From Entamoeba invadens IP1 (lineage: Eukaryota > Evosea > Mastigamoebida > Endamoebidae): a stretch of 10,607 nucleotides of DNA. The stretch lies in NCBI RefSeq assembly GCF_000330505.1, contig NW_004443556.1, forward strand, positions 286,579-297,185, in the 5' to 3' direction. Position numbers and translations under genes: made by a program. Below are positions 1 to 9,075 of this stretch, piece by piece. The notes under the pieces were generated by a model. It saw only the letters and a list, made by a program, of their open reading frames with translations, did no database searches and was not told the DNA's origin. Position 1 is the stretch's first letter. Every line of letters starts with the position of its first letter.

Positions 1-304
1 CTTCATATTATTGGCCAGTTAATAAAGCCATTTTCCTACCACAAACAAATAAATCATAATTGTTCCAAAAAGTGAGTGAAAACGGAAAATCAAGGGTTTT
101 TGTTCTTTTAAATAAATAACAATAAATATTAATTGATTATGTTTCATATTGTTTTATATTCGAAGTTTTGGAGCCTTACCCAACGAGTTTATGGATGCCA
201 ACCTGTTTATAGACCCCCTATAATATACTATAATAACATATTATTACCCATAATTAATAATTATTTTCAGCTTAATTAATTTAATTTATTAATTGTTTGA
301 AATT
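1..304. other. AT-rich flank without a recognisable gene
   Basis: No convincing coding sequence is seen on either strand. A short plus-strand frame at 139-279 (46 codons from an ATG) has no recognisable motif and overlaps an AT-only palindromic stretch near 220-250. Minus-strand TTTATT (AATAAA when read on the minus strand) at 285-290 lies downstream of the hAT transposase, but it is about 240 bases past that gene's last stop and so is a weak candidate for its 3' end. The segment may be the outer flank or the 3' untranslated part of the hAT element. Confidence 0.4.
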
Positions 305-353
305 GGAGAGTGATTAATGCTAACCTTGGGTTAACCTAGATTATCATCTCTCC
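305..353. repeat. Imperfect hairpin in a GC-richer island
   Basis: GGAGAGTGAT at 305-314 pairs with ATCATCTCTCC at 343-353, with one bulged T. Further in, TAACC at 321-325 pairs with GGTTA at 329-333 around a 3-base loop. Together this gives a stem of about 20 bp. Right beside it, CCCAT (360-364) can pair with ATGGG (373-377). The segment 318-385 is clearly richer in G and C than its surroundings. It could be a transposon end, a foldback remnant or a structured RNA; the sequence alone does not decide. It lies about 180 bases beyond the 3' end of the hAT gene. Confidence 0.45.
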
Positions 354-494
354 CCTTTGCCCATTCAAGGTGATGGGTGGGGGTTTTGTTAAATTTATGT
401 CAGCAAATAAAAAAATACCAAAATATAAAAAAAGATTTAAACAATATGTATCGATATATTAAATATGGTAATTTAAAATTATCAATTATGATAC

Positions 495-509
495 AAAAAT
501 AATTAAAAA
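495..509 (-). promoter_or_regulatory. Possible polyadenylation region of the hAT gene
   Basis: Read on the minus strand, this is a TTTTTAATTATTTTT stretch, 23 bases past the last in-frame stop of the hAT coding region. Entamoeba 3' ends typically carry a short TAATT-like motif next to a T-rich tract, and this fits that pattern. The whole region is AT-rich, so a chance match is likely. The call depends on the inferred organism. Confidence 0.25.
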
Positions 510-531
510 CTCGTTTAAACTCATTTAAATT

Positions 532-812
532 CTAAAAACACTTGTTGTTCTTTAAACAAAAGAACAGACGTTCAAATGCAGTTTCGAGCTTCATGTTCCT
601 AGAGCGCATTTCACGAAGTTTTGAGAAAAAACCGTTCAATTCCAACCGATGTTGGAAATACACAAACGATGATGTGTACAACACCAAGTAAATTGGTTAA
701 TCCATGTTCTTCCAATTCATCATAAATATCCAAGAGTGTAAGTCGACTTTTACTCTTTGTGATTTTTAAAAGTTTCTGGTGAAAAGTACATTTTGGCGTT
801 TTTATTTTTTTT
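532..812 (-). pseudogene. C-terminal hAT dimerisation tail, continued in two shifted frames
   Basis: This is the missing end of the hAT transposase. From about 812 down to 631 the frame one base on from the main ORF is open and carries a helical, hydrophobic stretch that ends in VFPTSVGIERFF. That matches the conserved hAT C-terminal dimerisation motif (a small-residue segment followed by E-R-x-F-S-x-L). The frame then stops at 611. One base further on, from about 627, a third frame reads FSKLREMRSRN and runs to a TAG at 532-534, which completes the motif. Both jumps fall at homopolymers and both mean one surplus base: an A8 or A7 run in the coding strand, then a T6 run. This is either real decay or homopolymer sequencing error. 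If both extra bases were absent, the protein would be about 900 residues. Confidence 0.75.
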
Positions 813-3242
813 AGAATTAAAATTTTTTTCTTTTGGTGTTTTTCTCCATAATATTTCTGCCAACACACATATTTCATATTCAATTTGAGGATCAAAAGAT
901 TTAATTGCTGTTGTAATGTAACTTGGAACGCCTTGTGTTGTCAATATTTCATTTGGCGAATAAAACAATTGGAGCAGTTCTTTAAAAAAATCATAATTGT
1001 GATTTTTTCTAAATACACTTTCGTCAATTTCACCACTGTGCCAATTAACATAATTTTTTGCTCTTATCATATTTGCTGAATGCGAAATTTTGTTAAAACT
1101 CAGGTGTATTTGAATTTGTAGTCTTTTCAAAACTTTCGTAAGAAACAAGTCGCCAGTTTCAAGGTAATCCTTTGCTTCTTTGAATTCGTCCCAAACACCA
1201 CTTTCAACTTCATTCAGTAAAATATCAATATAACTTTCAAATAATTCAAGGCGTTCAACATATTCAAACAAAAGACAGTCATCTTCTTGCAATGAAGAAA
1301 CGAGAGTAAACAATATTCTAAATACCTCTTTTGCTTTGAAAAATATTTTCTTGATATTTTTATTGTTCTTATTAAAGAGAATTCTTTGAACTGTTTCTGG
1401 TTCTTCCTCTGCTATATCACTTGCGTTTTGACACGATTCTTCCACTTCATAATCCTTTTGTGTACTTTTGATAAAATGTACACCATCTTGACCAAACACA
1501 ATACCATTTTTATCGAATTCTGTCATGAGACTTTCAAGTGGTTCTCCAGTACTTAAATAATTTGCAACTTGTTCATAATTGTTGGTGATATCTTCAACGT
1601 TTTTGTATATATAACACCAACGCGTAAAGGAATACGTTGCTTTAATTCTGTGTTCAATTTGGCAATGTTGATTATAGTCAGACAATCTTCGTTTTCTACA
1701 GAACCATTGACATAATATTTTCAACATTTTTATTTCAGGCTCCTTATCTAATCCTTCACCAGTTAGAGCTACACGATGTGCACTACACCAAAAGTTTTTT
1801 ATTTCCGTATCAATAAGAGGTATACCCGAAGGTTCATCTTTGTTGATTAATTCATTCATTTCCACTGAAAGTCCTCCATCCAAACCAGAACACACTGATG
1901 CGCCATCTGTTGTACAGTTGATAATTCTATAACAGTTTAATCCAAGTCTGGTAATTTTATCAACAAGCCACTTTGCTAATGTTTTGGCATCTGTTGATCC
2001 TTTGTATTCTTGTAATAACAGTGGCATTGAGTAGACACGTTTACCTTTAACTAAACGCATGAAAACACAGAATATTTCTTGGTCACCTTTCGTGGTTGAA
2101 TCGACAGATATGGCAATACACTTGTGAAGGTCTCTTTCTGCTTTAATTTGGTTTCGTTGGGCATTGTTATTTGTTATCAGTTGTGTCTTACTCGTTTTTG
2201 CACTCAATGCCAACGTCTTTGCACGATTCAGGGTATCTCTACTAAATGCTGCATGTGACATGAGAATACACCTATTAATTGTTCGAATTTGTTCTTCGCT
2301 CATGTGTGAAGAAACGGCCTCATTGTTCATTACATAGCCAACAACCATTCTTTGCATTACCATCACACTTGAAAGAAACTTTTTGTTTGTGATTGTGCCA
2401 ATGTCTTTAAATAGATAATCGTATGCTACAATGAAACGCTCCAATATGAAACTTGATGTTTTATCATATGAAAATTTGCGCACACTTTCACACACAGCTT
2501 GAATGTTGAAATCTTTGTAGCCAATAACGTGGTAGGTGATAAAGGCCCCATCCTCAAACGCTTCCAATTCTTTAACAAGTGGTGTTATGAGATTTTCTGA
2601 AACTCCTACGAACAATTTCTTATTCTTAATCTCTTCAATAAGATCATCATTCAACATTTGTTCATATTCTGATGCTTCATCGTGTTCATTTAATTCTTCT
2701 TGATCAATAATTCTCTTGGCTCTCAGCATTTCATCTAACAGAATTTCATCAAATTCAACTTCATCTTCATCGTCGTCAAATCCACCATTTATTGTTTTTG
2801 GTATTTGTTGTGATGATTGACACTCCGTATCAAACACTGATGGTTCATATTGATTGAAGTTGTTTTCACTCAAGTGTTTATCATCATATAATTTAAACAA
2901 AGATAGATTTCTTTGTTTAATAAAAGGACCTTGTGCAAATAAATTACACATATCATTTTTAGTGTACATAATTGATGGGTCGCTTGGATGTGATATTTTT
3001 GAGTTTGTGTCGGCTGTTATAAAAGCTTTGTAATTTTCCATTTCTTGTTGACTGGGGTTTCGGTGTTGTTGGTGATGTTCTTTAAAGTAAGAACTGTGGT
3101 CTTTTTCGCCACTTTTAAGTATCCAACAATGATGTTGTAAACAGAATGAAAAGTCGACTCCTTTGTAAAATACTCGGATATATGAATTTAAAAATGCTAC
3201 TTCATTTTCAACAAAGATTAAGTGTTTACTGTCAAAGGTCAT
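750..3242 (-). CDS. hAT-superfamily transposase, main open frame (830 aa)
   Basis: This is a DDE/RNase H-fold transposase of the hAT superfamily, which cuts and pastes DNA elements. Seen in the sequence: a first acidic motif SVDSTT (D381), a second motif CTTDGASVCSG (D446, 65 residues later), the hAT C-x2-H motif WCSAHR (C486/H489) and an RW pair at 541-542. The spacing of the two aspartates matches other hAT transposases; the third acid was not pinned down. The N-terminal region has a Cys/His cluster (C34, C39, H49, H56/H57, H60) that could bind zinc but is not a standard BED finger. An acidic stretch lies at about 155-200. No intron is needed. The ATG at 3242 is the first in frame and follows an Entamoeba-like initiator. 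The frame stops early at 750; the dimerisation tail lies in other frames downstream. Terminal inverted repeats and 8-bp target duplications were not found, so element borders are unknown. A domesticated host gene cannot be excluded. Confidence 0.85.
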   Translation of the reverse strand: MTFDSKHLIFVENEVAFLNSYIRVFYKGVDFSFCLQHHCWILKSGEKDHSSYFKEHHQQHRNPSQQEMENYKAFITADTNSKISHPSDPSIMYTKNDMCNLFAQGPFIKQRNLSLFKLYDDKHLSENNFNQYEPSVFDTECQSSQQIPKTINGGFDDDEDEVEFDEILLDEMLRAKRIIDQEELNEHDEASEYEQMLNDDLIEEIKNKKLFVGVSENLITPLVKELEAFEDGAFITYHVIGYKDFNIQAVCESVRKFSYDKTSSFILERFIVAYDYLFKDIGTITNKKFLSSVMVMQRMVVGYVMNNEAVSSHMSEEQIRTINRCILMSHAAFSRDTLNRAKTLALSAKTSKTQLITNNNAQRNQIKAERDLHKCIAISVDSTTKGDQEIFCVFMRLVKGKRVYSMPLLLQEYKGSTDAKTLAKWLVDKITRLGLNCYRIINCTTDGASVCSGLDGGLSVEMNELINKDEPSGIPLIDTEIKNFWCSAHRVALTGEGLDKEPEIKMLKILCQWFCRKRRLSDYNQHCQIEHRIKATYSFTRWCYIYKNVEDITNNYEQVANYLSTGEPLESLMTEFDKNGIVFGQDGVHFIKSTQKDYEVEESCQNASDIAEEEPETVQRILFNKNNKNIKKIFFKAKEVFRILFTLVSSLQEDDCLLFEYVERLELFESYIDILLNEVESGVWDEFKEAKDYLETGDLFLTKVLKRLQIQIHLSFNKISHSANMIRAKNYVNWHSGEIDESVFRKNHNYDFFKELLQLFYSPNEILTTQGVPSYITTAIKSFDPQIEYEICVLAEILWRKTPKEKNFNSKKNKNAKMYFSPETFKNHKE

Positions 3243-3245
3243 ATT

Positions 3246-3282
3246 TGAATGTTTAAGTTTGTTTGTAATTTTTATTAAATAT
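3246..3282 (-). promoter_or_regulatory. Entamoeba-like core promoter of the hAT gene
   Basis: Read on the minus strand, ATATTTAATAAA (3271-3282) lies about 30 bases upstream of ACATTCAA, whose ATTCA is at 3246-3250, just before the ATG. In Entamoeba a GTATTTAAA-like box about 30 bases before an AAAAATTCA-like initiator, with a very short leader, is the usual arrangement. No GAAC element was found within about 150 bases upstream. The match is suggestive only, given the AT content. Confidence 0.35.
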
Positions 3283-5009
3283 GTTTATATTTGAAAAATA
3301 ACTTCACAATAAATCAATGATATATGTTAATCATTAACAATGTTTGAACCACAATGAAATTGATAGAATACCTTCTTGAGCTTTAAACTATGTGTTAATA
3401 TAACACAATTATTAACGTCTGAAATTGTTGTTTAAAAACTATAATTGTTCAAATTATTATATGGTTTAAAATAAACAATCATTTTTTAATTGAATGTAAG
3501 ATAATTAACAACAAATTGTTATTAAAAGTTTAACAATAATAATACACAAATAAATAAAAAATACTATTATAAACAAAATAGGAATTTTGAATTTATTGTC
3601 CTGTTTATTTGATGGTTTATTCTATTAAAATAATAAATTTTATTTTCATTTTATTAAAAACAAAGAAACATTTTTACTATTATTTGGTTGTCCATTTCAA
3701 TTTAAAATATTTTCAATGTTTTTTAAAGTTGTGTTTAAATAGCTTTTTTAATTTATTTATTATTTTTAATTTATTAATATAATTTGTTTTCATGTTTGTT
3801 TTTATATTCATTATAACTTCAAATTTCAAAATCAAAGGTTAGTTTTTAATTGAAAATATTTAGTTGTTATGAATTATCAATGATTAAAAGTTGTAGTCAT
3901 TCTCTTAACATTGTCCTTTCTCCAATGTTGTCCTTTGGTTTTTAAATGTTAAAAACTGAATATATCAGAAGAATTATCGTAACGTAAGTAAATCGTTGTT
4001 TCAGATTATTTTTACCTTTTTTGATTTTTTAACCCATTTCATAATTTTTTGAAAAAATTGTTGTGGAATAAACAACGTTTGGCGAAAGGACAGAATCAAA
4101 AGAAAAACACTACTCTTTATTTTCAAATTATTATTAAAAATATATATATTGTATTAAATAAAAAATATTTTATATTAATGAATTTAGACTTCTTAAGAAT
4201 AAACAATAAATATAAGTATATATTGGTTTTTGTTGTTTGTTTTATAATTTATTATTTTATTGGTTTATTAATGTTATTAATAGTGTAAAACTTATTTGGA
4301 GTTTGAATATTATACATTTATAATTATGATGAAAAAAATTTATTTTTTTTATTTTTTTTATTATTTATTGACAACATACTATCAAAACGTGTTTTTGTTA
4401 TTATTAATATTAAAATGCCATTAAATCTTCACATATTTCTTTATTCTTTTTTTTTAAAAATCAAATATTATTAAATAAAAGAATGTGCTAAAACTGTTTT
4501 TTATCTCAATAAAAAATGTATTCATCTTGGATTTTATACTAATTGAAAAAAAGATTTAACATTAACTGTTTTTTGTCTATAAAAAAGGTGTTTGTTGTAT
4601 TATTTGGTTTTTAATAAAGACAATCCATTTTTTTGTTAAGTTATTAGAAACAACATGTGACAAACCATAACAACCAAATAAAATTTTTCAATTGTATACT
4701 TAATTAATCATAAAAGGTAAACAACTGTAATTATTCAAAATTTTAGAAAAATATAATATTATTAATTATCGAGTTGACTATTAAAATGTTAATTCTAAAA
4801 CAAATAATAAAAATTGAAATTTTGGTGTTCCATAATGATTTGTTGTAATTATTATGAATATAATAATTATTCATATTAAAAATATTGAAAGTGTGTTCTT
4901 TTTAATTTAATTGTTATAAATGTTTTAAATGTTTTATCGTATTAGGTTCAACCAATTTAAAAAAATTTAATCAACTAAATAAGGTAAAATTTTTCAAAAG
5001 CAGGTAAGT
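3283..5009. other. Long AT-rich intergenic stretch, no gene seen
   Basis: The stretch is dominated by A/T homopolymers and short AT palindromes. A plus-strand frame at 4049-4288 starts at TTG and encodes only AT-driven residues. Small structures are present: a hairpin at 4854-4874 (ATGAATA/TATTCAT) and a direct repeat of AACTGTTTTTT[A/G]TCT at 4492-4506 and 4564-4578. A matching second end for the hAT element was looked for here and not found. Confidence 0.5.
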
Positions 5010-5170
5010 ATGGTAATTATTGTTCTCTCAAAAGCAGAAATTTTTAGCCTATCAAATGTTAATTACCGTTCGATAGAAAACTCTATTTTTAGTTTTAGTC
5101 TAAAAGTCCCACTCTTGAGAACCCGCTCTTCAAAATTATTGCTCTTGGGAAATTTTACCGTTATAATAAA
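5010..5170. other. GC-richer island open in both directions, possible coding remnant
   Basis: This piece stands out from its AT-rich flanks. The plus strand is open from an ATG at 5010 to 5249 (79 codons). The minus strand is open over about 5066-5182 and reads like ordinary protein (for example FEERVLKSGTFRLK) before a stop. Neither product is recognised. The plus strand also has three CTCTT-containing steps in a row at about 5112-5150. It could be a fragment of an old gene or of a dispersed repeat, and a chance open frame is also possible. Confidence 0.25.
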
Positions 5171-5343
5171 AAACAATGTTATTCATATACTGAATTTTAT
5201 TATATTTTATAACAAACAATACAGTTATTATTCTTTAAGAATTTTATAAATTTATTGTTATTTTTTAATTATTATTATCTCCATTCAAAACATAAAATTA
5301 TTAAATTATCAATTAACTATATTATAAACTGTTTTCCAAAACT

Positions 5344-5457
5344 CTGTACCGTTTCCAAAATTTATATAAACCCTTTGTCCTAATTTCCCGTTATTTACTA
5401 TTTTTTGTTTGTTTTATTTTTTATTTTTCTTTTTGTTGAACCAACAACGGTACACAG
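5344..5457. repeat. Local inverted repeat inside the split left arm
   Basis: CTGTACCGTT at 5344-5353 is followed by its near reverse complement AACGGTACACAG at 5446-5457 (two extra bases). A second pair nests further out: TTTCCCG at 5386-5392 and CGGGAAA at 5506-5512. This suggests the 185-base insertion into the left arm is itself foldback-like or arose by template switching. Confidence 0.35.
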
Positions 5458-6022
5458 TTTAAAACCCTTAAAAATCAATACAATTTCAATTATTGAACAA
5501 AAAATCGGGAAATCACACAAATATTGGGTAAATCTTCCCCGATTTTCTAGGTTCGTTATTTGGTCAGTGGTTTATTTTGTGACTAAACGTAAGTAAAACA
5601 ACCCATTTCTAACAAACACAAGATAAACAATAATAAAACAATAAACCAATGATGTAATGAAGACATTATTGCATCAGATGATACAACACTTAAATTAATA
5701 ATAAGTTTCTATTCATTTCAACAATTAAAAAAGTAATCGATAACATAAAACAAACATTTAAACAATTAAGGTTATTAATCAAAAGAGTCTTAAATAAAAT
5801 AAACAGTTCAAAAATTAAAAAAACTTTCAATTGTACAGCCTTAACCAATTTATCTTCTCTCAATGCCTATTTTACTTGTTTATACTTTTCATTTTTATCT
5901 GAAACACAACTTGGTGATTCTGTAAACATGGACATTTAATTATAAAGTTGTGTTTTATGTTTTTGGCAAAATTTGTGTTATGGTAATCAAAAAATTAATC
6001 CCAAGTTTGTTTTTTATATTTT

Positions 6023-6110
6023 TCAAGTAAATTTTTGGTGCAAGATTTATTTGTCAAGTAAAATTTAAAAAAGTCAGGTTCGTTATTTTGTTTTTTTCGA
6101 GTAAATATTT
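6023..6110 (+). repeat. Three spaced copies of TC(A/G)AGTAAAWTTT
   Basis: Copies begin at 6023, 6054 and 6097 and are 31 and 43 bases apart, so this is not a strict tandem. All three have the same orientation and lie just inside the right arm of the inverted-repeat-bounded segment. Subterminal short repeats like this are often transposase binding sites, but no function can be shown here. Confidence 0.3.
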
Positions 6111-6229
6111 ATAACAAAAAATGAGGGTTAAGCAAAGGAAAAATTATTTAGAAATTATTTGTCTAAAAAATCGGGGCATCCCAGTACAGAGTTCTGAAAA
6201 ACAGTTTATTTAATATATATGTTTTGAAT

Positions 6230-6819
6230 TTTAATGTTACTTCTCTATATCAACAACCATTTATTGAATACTTTTAAAAACTTGATATTACATTTCTTGG
6301 TGAGATGGTTTTAATTTTTTATTTAGATGACTGGTGATTGTTTTTTTGCAATGTAAACAACTGTTCAATGAACAAATAGTAACCAAACAATGATCTAACC
6401 CGTTATAATATATTAATTTTGGTGTTATTGTTTTCTATTACAGTTTGATGTTTTTATACAAAGTTAACAATCATTTTTATAATCAATTATTCAATTAAAA
6501 CCTGGAGCCGTATACACTATCACGTTTTTGCAACTTTTTGTTAAACTTATTATAAAGTAACAATTGTATGATTTCTCTGATTTGTTTAAAAAAATAAAAA
6601 AGATTCTTATTTTTATAGTGTTGTCAACTATGGTTTGTTTTCTGAACAAAATGTCACAGTGATAAAACAATAGTTTCAAAAAAAAAACATTGACAATTAT
6701 AACTTTAAGAAAATATTACATTAAGATTTACAATTGTTCTAATATAAATGTTAATCAATAAGTTATAATTTTTGAATGTTTTGTTGTGTCGATAACTTTT
6801 TGTGTGAATTGTTATAACT
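6230..6819. other. AT-rich spacer, no gene seen
   Basis: This is the sequence between the inverted-repeat-bounded segment and the TTAA-flanked element. A minus-strand frame at 6491-6679 begins at TTG and matches nothing recognised. No further structure was found. Confidence 0.5.
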
Positions 6820-6840
6820 TTAACTCGCCAACAACCCAAT

Positions 6841-6858
6841 ACTGCTCTTTTTAGCAGT
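6841..6858 (+). repeat. Left subterminal hairpin ACTGCTCTTTTTAGCAGT
   Basis: This is a perfect 6-bp stem (6841-6846 with 6853-6858) around a CTTTTT loop, followed by a T run. It sits at the inner edge of the left internal inverted repeat. A near-identical copy lies at the other end of the element, in the same orientation. Confidence 0.5.
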
Positions 6859-8062
6859 TTTTTAAAATTTTGTCCCAAAACTGTTTAAATAATTTTGATA
6901 TATTATTAGGTGATTTTCCTGAAAAAATAGATAAAAACAAATAATATAAAATTATCATAATGGAATTATTCTTATTTTTTATACCAATAATCGTTTTGTG
7001 CATTTATTTTTTTTATAAAAATTTGAAAGCAAAACAGAACAAAAATTACAACCAAAATAATAAAGAGTTGGTGGGAAAAGTCGGCTTTAGCAAATTATAG
7101 TAAAATATAATATTTATTGTTATAATTTCAAAAAACATTTTATATTATTTTAAAAACATTAATTAAAACAAAAAATAATTAAAAATACTTGTAAAACCAA
7201 ACAATGGTTGAATTTTTTATATTAAGTTAATATAATTGACGTTTCGGATACGTAATATAGTTTTGTTGTTGTGGTTGTATTACCCCATAAACGGTCAATT
7301 GCGACCACTTGATGTTTGTTTTTAAAATTGAAATGATGATTTAGTAAGTTTAAAAGAAAGCGAATTTAAAAGTTATCAAATTAATCATTTGATTTATTAT
7401 TTAATAAATACAACACAATTCAACAATAAAAAATTTAAACGTAGCATTTTGAAACAATTAATTTATAACAACAAATTTGGACTTTCAAATATATTGAAGA
7501 AACCCCCAAACGCAGCAAATGTTTAAAAAATTGTCACTCATTCAATCCACCCATGAATTGAATCAATCTCTATGTGAAAGTGTCAATGTGTAAAATCAAC
7601 TGAGATTGATTATGGTAATAACTTATAGTTTTTAAATATTCAATTTCTGTATTTAATTTCAAAAAGGTGTTTCAATATCTAAATTGAATTTGTGTCCTGC
7701 TCGACAGTTATATAAATTTCAAAAATATAAAAATACAAACAATGACTAATAAAAATGGTTATTTATAATAAAATATAGTTAATCTTATCGAGATAGACTA
7801 TTATATGCCAACTCTGAAAAAAAATATTCATAAAATCTAAAGACAATGATAAAAGTACACATAACCAATGTGAAATTTGCCATTTCTTGTTTGACAAAAC
7901 AAATAAATTATAATAATCGTAATAAGAAAAAACATAATTAATTATTTATGTTCACTGAATGACGCATTGATAATAGCGGTAATTATTAACATTGAGTAAC
8001 ATGCTTTTGTGTTATAGTGAAAATGATGAGTCGAAATAGTTGTTAAATATAATAACAATAAA

Positions 8063-8199
8063 ATGAATCCATTATACATCTCTTTTGCAGACAGTGATGT
8101 TTCTGCAATTGATTATCAAGCAACCCAAATATAAAGAATAATGATAATAAAGTATACCTTGTTATTGACAATAAAAAAGATAAATTACTCATAATGTAA
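8063..8199 (+). pseudogene. Short overlapping coding-like scraps, unidentified
   Basis: A 23-codon frame from the ATG at 8063 to a TAA at 8132-8134 begins MNPLYISFADSDVSAIDYQ. From about 8128 the frame one base back is open to 8199 and reads KNNDNKVYLVIDNKKDK. Residue use is more protein-like than in the surrounding DNA, so this may be the frameshifted start of a dead gene carried inside the TTAA-flanked element. No family is recognised, and chance is a serious alternative at this length. Confidence 0.2.
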
Positions 8200-9057
8200 A
8201 AAACAACAAAAATTAAAAATATACACCAAATAAATCAATAAAAAAGCATTGATAAACAAAGAAGTTTGATTTTTTGTTGTTTGAAAAATTAAAAACATAG
8301 TTATGGTTTACCTTATTCATTTTAAACACTCTTTTCAATAGGTTATTAAAATATGTAACTGTATACATCAACTTGTCAAAAGTCATTAACAAACAATTGG
8401 TTAAACAGTCCACATATTTGACAAAAAGTCAGAAAACAATATAAAAAATATGTGGATTATTTGTAATAGAGGGAAATTGTTTTTAAAACAATATATATTT
8501 GACACTAAAAACTGTTTTTAATGATTGCTTGTTATATTTTAATTTCTTTTGATAAAAACTCTTCAAAAGATTACTCACAATATGGTAAATACCAAAAGAT
8601 GATAAAAATATATTATAAACAGAAAAAACAGTCAAAAATCTTGCTGCATCGTACTGTCTGAAAAAAACACACAGTTAATATAATGGATTTTTTTGAAAAG
8701 TTTATATTTTTTATAAAGACTATTGTGTGTACATAAATTTTGTGTGTTTTTTAATTATCACTGATGTGTTCATGTTACTTTTGCAATTTGTATTTCATTT
8801 CAACTCAAAACCAATAGTTTTTTTTTGTTTAGTGTATAAAAAACATATTTGTTTGTTTTGAAATAAATGTTATTGCATTTTACCACTATTCTTATTTTGA
8901 CATTTTTTACGTTTTTGAGATGAAATTTTTTATTTTTTTATTTTTTTTTCACATTTTATTTGTTTTTTAGTTCATGATTTGAACTCGTTATTCCATTTTC
9001 ATTTTACTATAATTGAACTACACTGTATAATATATTTTTTTTCAAAAAAACAAAAAC

Positions 9058-9075
9058 ACTGCTCTTTTTAACAGT
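9058..9075 (+). repeat. Right subterminal hairpin ACTGCTCTTTTTAACAGT
   Basis: This matches the left subterminal hairpin at 17 of 18 bases, in the same direction, although the flanking 17-bp repeats are inverted. The single change (G to A) creates one mismatch in the stem. Confidence 0.5.

Larger units (their letters stand above)
5283..6229. repeat. Inverted-repeat-bounded segment, about 950 bp
   Basis: Three blocks recur in inverted order. Block A, ATTCAAAACATA, is at 5283-5294 and 6218-6229 (12/12). Block B, 27 bases, is at 5325-5351 and 6182-6208 (24/27). Block C, CCCCGATTTT(C/T)TAG, is at 5537-5550 and 6163-6176 (13/14). The right arm is compact at 67 bases. The left arm is interrupted by 185 bases between B and C and by about 20 extra bases between A and B. 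No target-site duplication was found. The interior has no convincing gene; a plus-strand frame at 5405-5596 starts at TTG and is unrecognised. The likeliest identity is an old foldback or MITE-like element later invaded on one arm. Confidence 0.55.

Noticed and set aside
795..840. Programmed -1 frameshift in the hAT gene; A_AAA_AAT heptamers occur in the zero frame at both A runs.
   Set aside because: The tail lies in the +1 (or -2) frame, so a -1 slip would not reach it, and a second shift is still needed at 626-631.
4049..4288. Plus-strand frame of 79 codons with a hydrophobic end
   Set aside because: Starts at TTG, not ATG; residues are those expected from AT-rich DNA; no motif.
3982..5592. 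GTAAGT splice-donor-like sites near 3984, 5005 and 5588
   Set aside because: No coding exons lie beside them and no paired acceptor gives a longer frame.
5405..5596. Plus-strand frame of 63 codons
   Set aside because: Starts at TTG, lies across inverted-repeat blocks and has no recognisable motif.
5549..6088. AGGTTCGTTATTT at 5549 and 6076 as tRNA T-loop sequences
   Set aside because: No acceptor stem, anticodon arm or A box is found around either copy; they are a short direct repeat within the inverted-repeat segment.
6491..6679. Minus-strand frame of 62 codons
   Set aside because: Starts at TTG and has no recognisable domain.
8213..8413. Minus-strand frame of 66 codons; a stretch reading MTFDKLMYTVTYFNN faintly resembles the N-terminal region of piggyBac transposases
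   Set aside because: Starts at GTG, the likeness is very weak in AT-rich sequence, and no catalytic motifs follow it on that strand.
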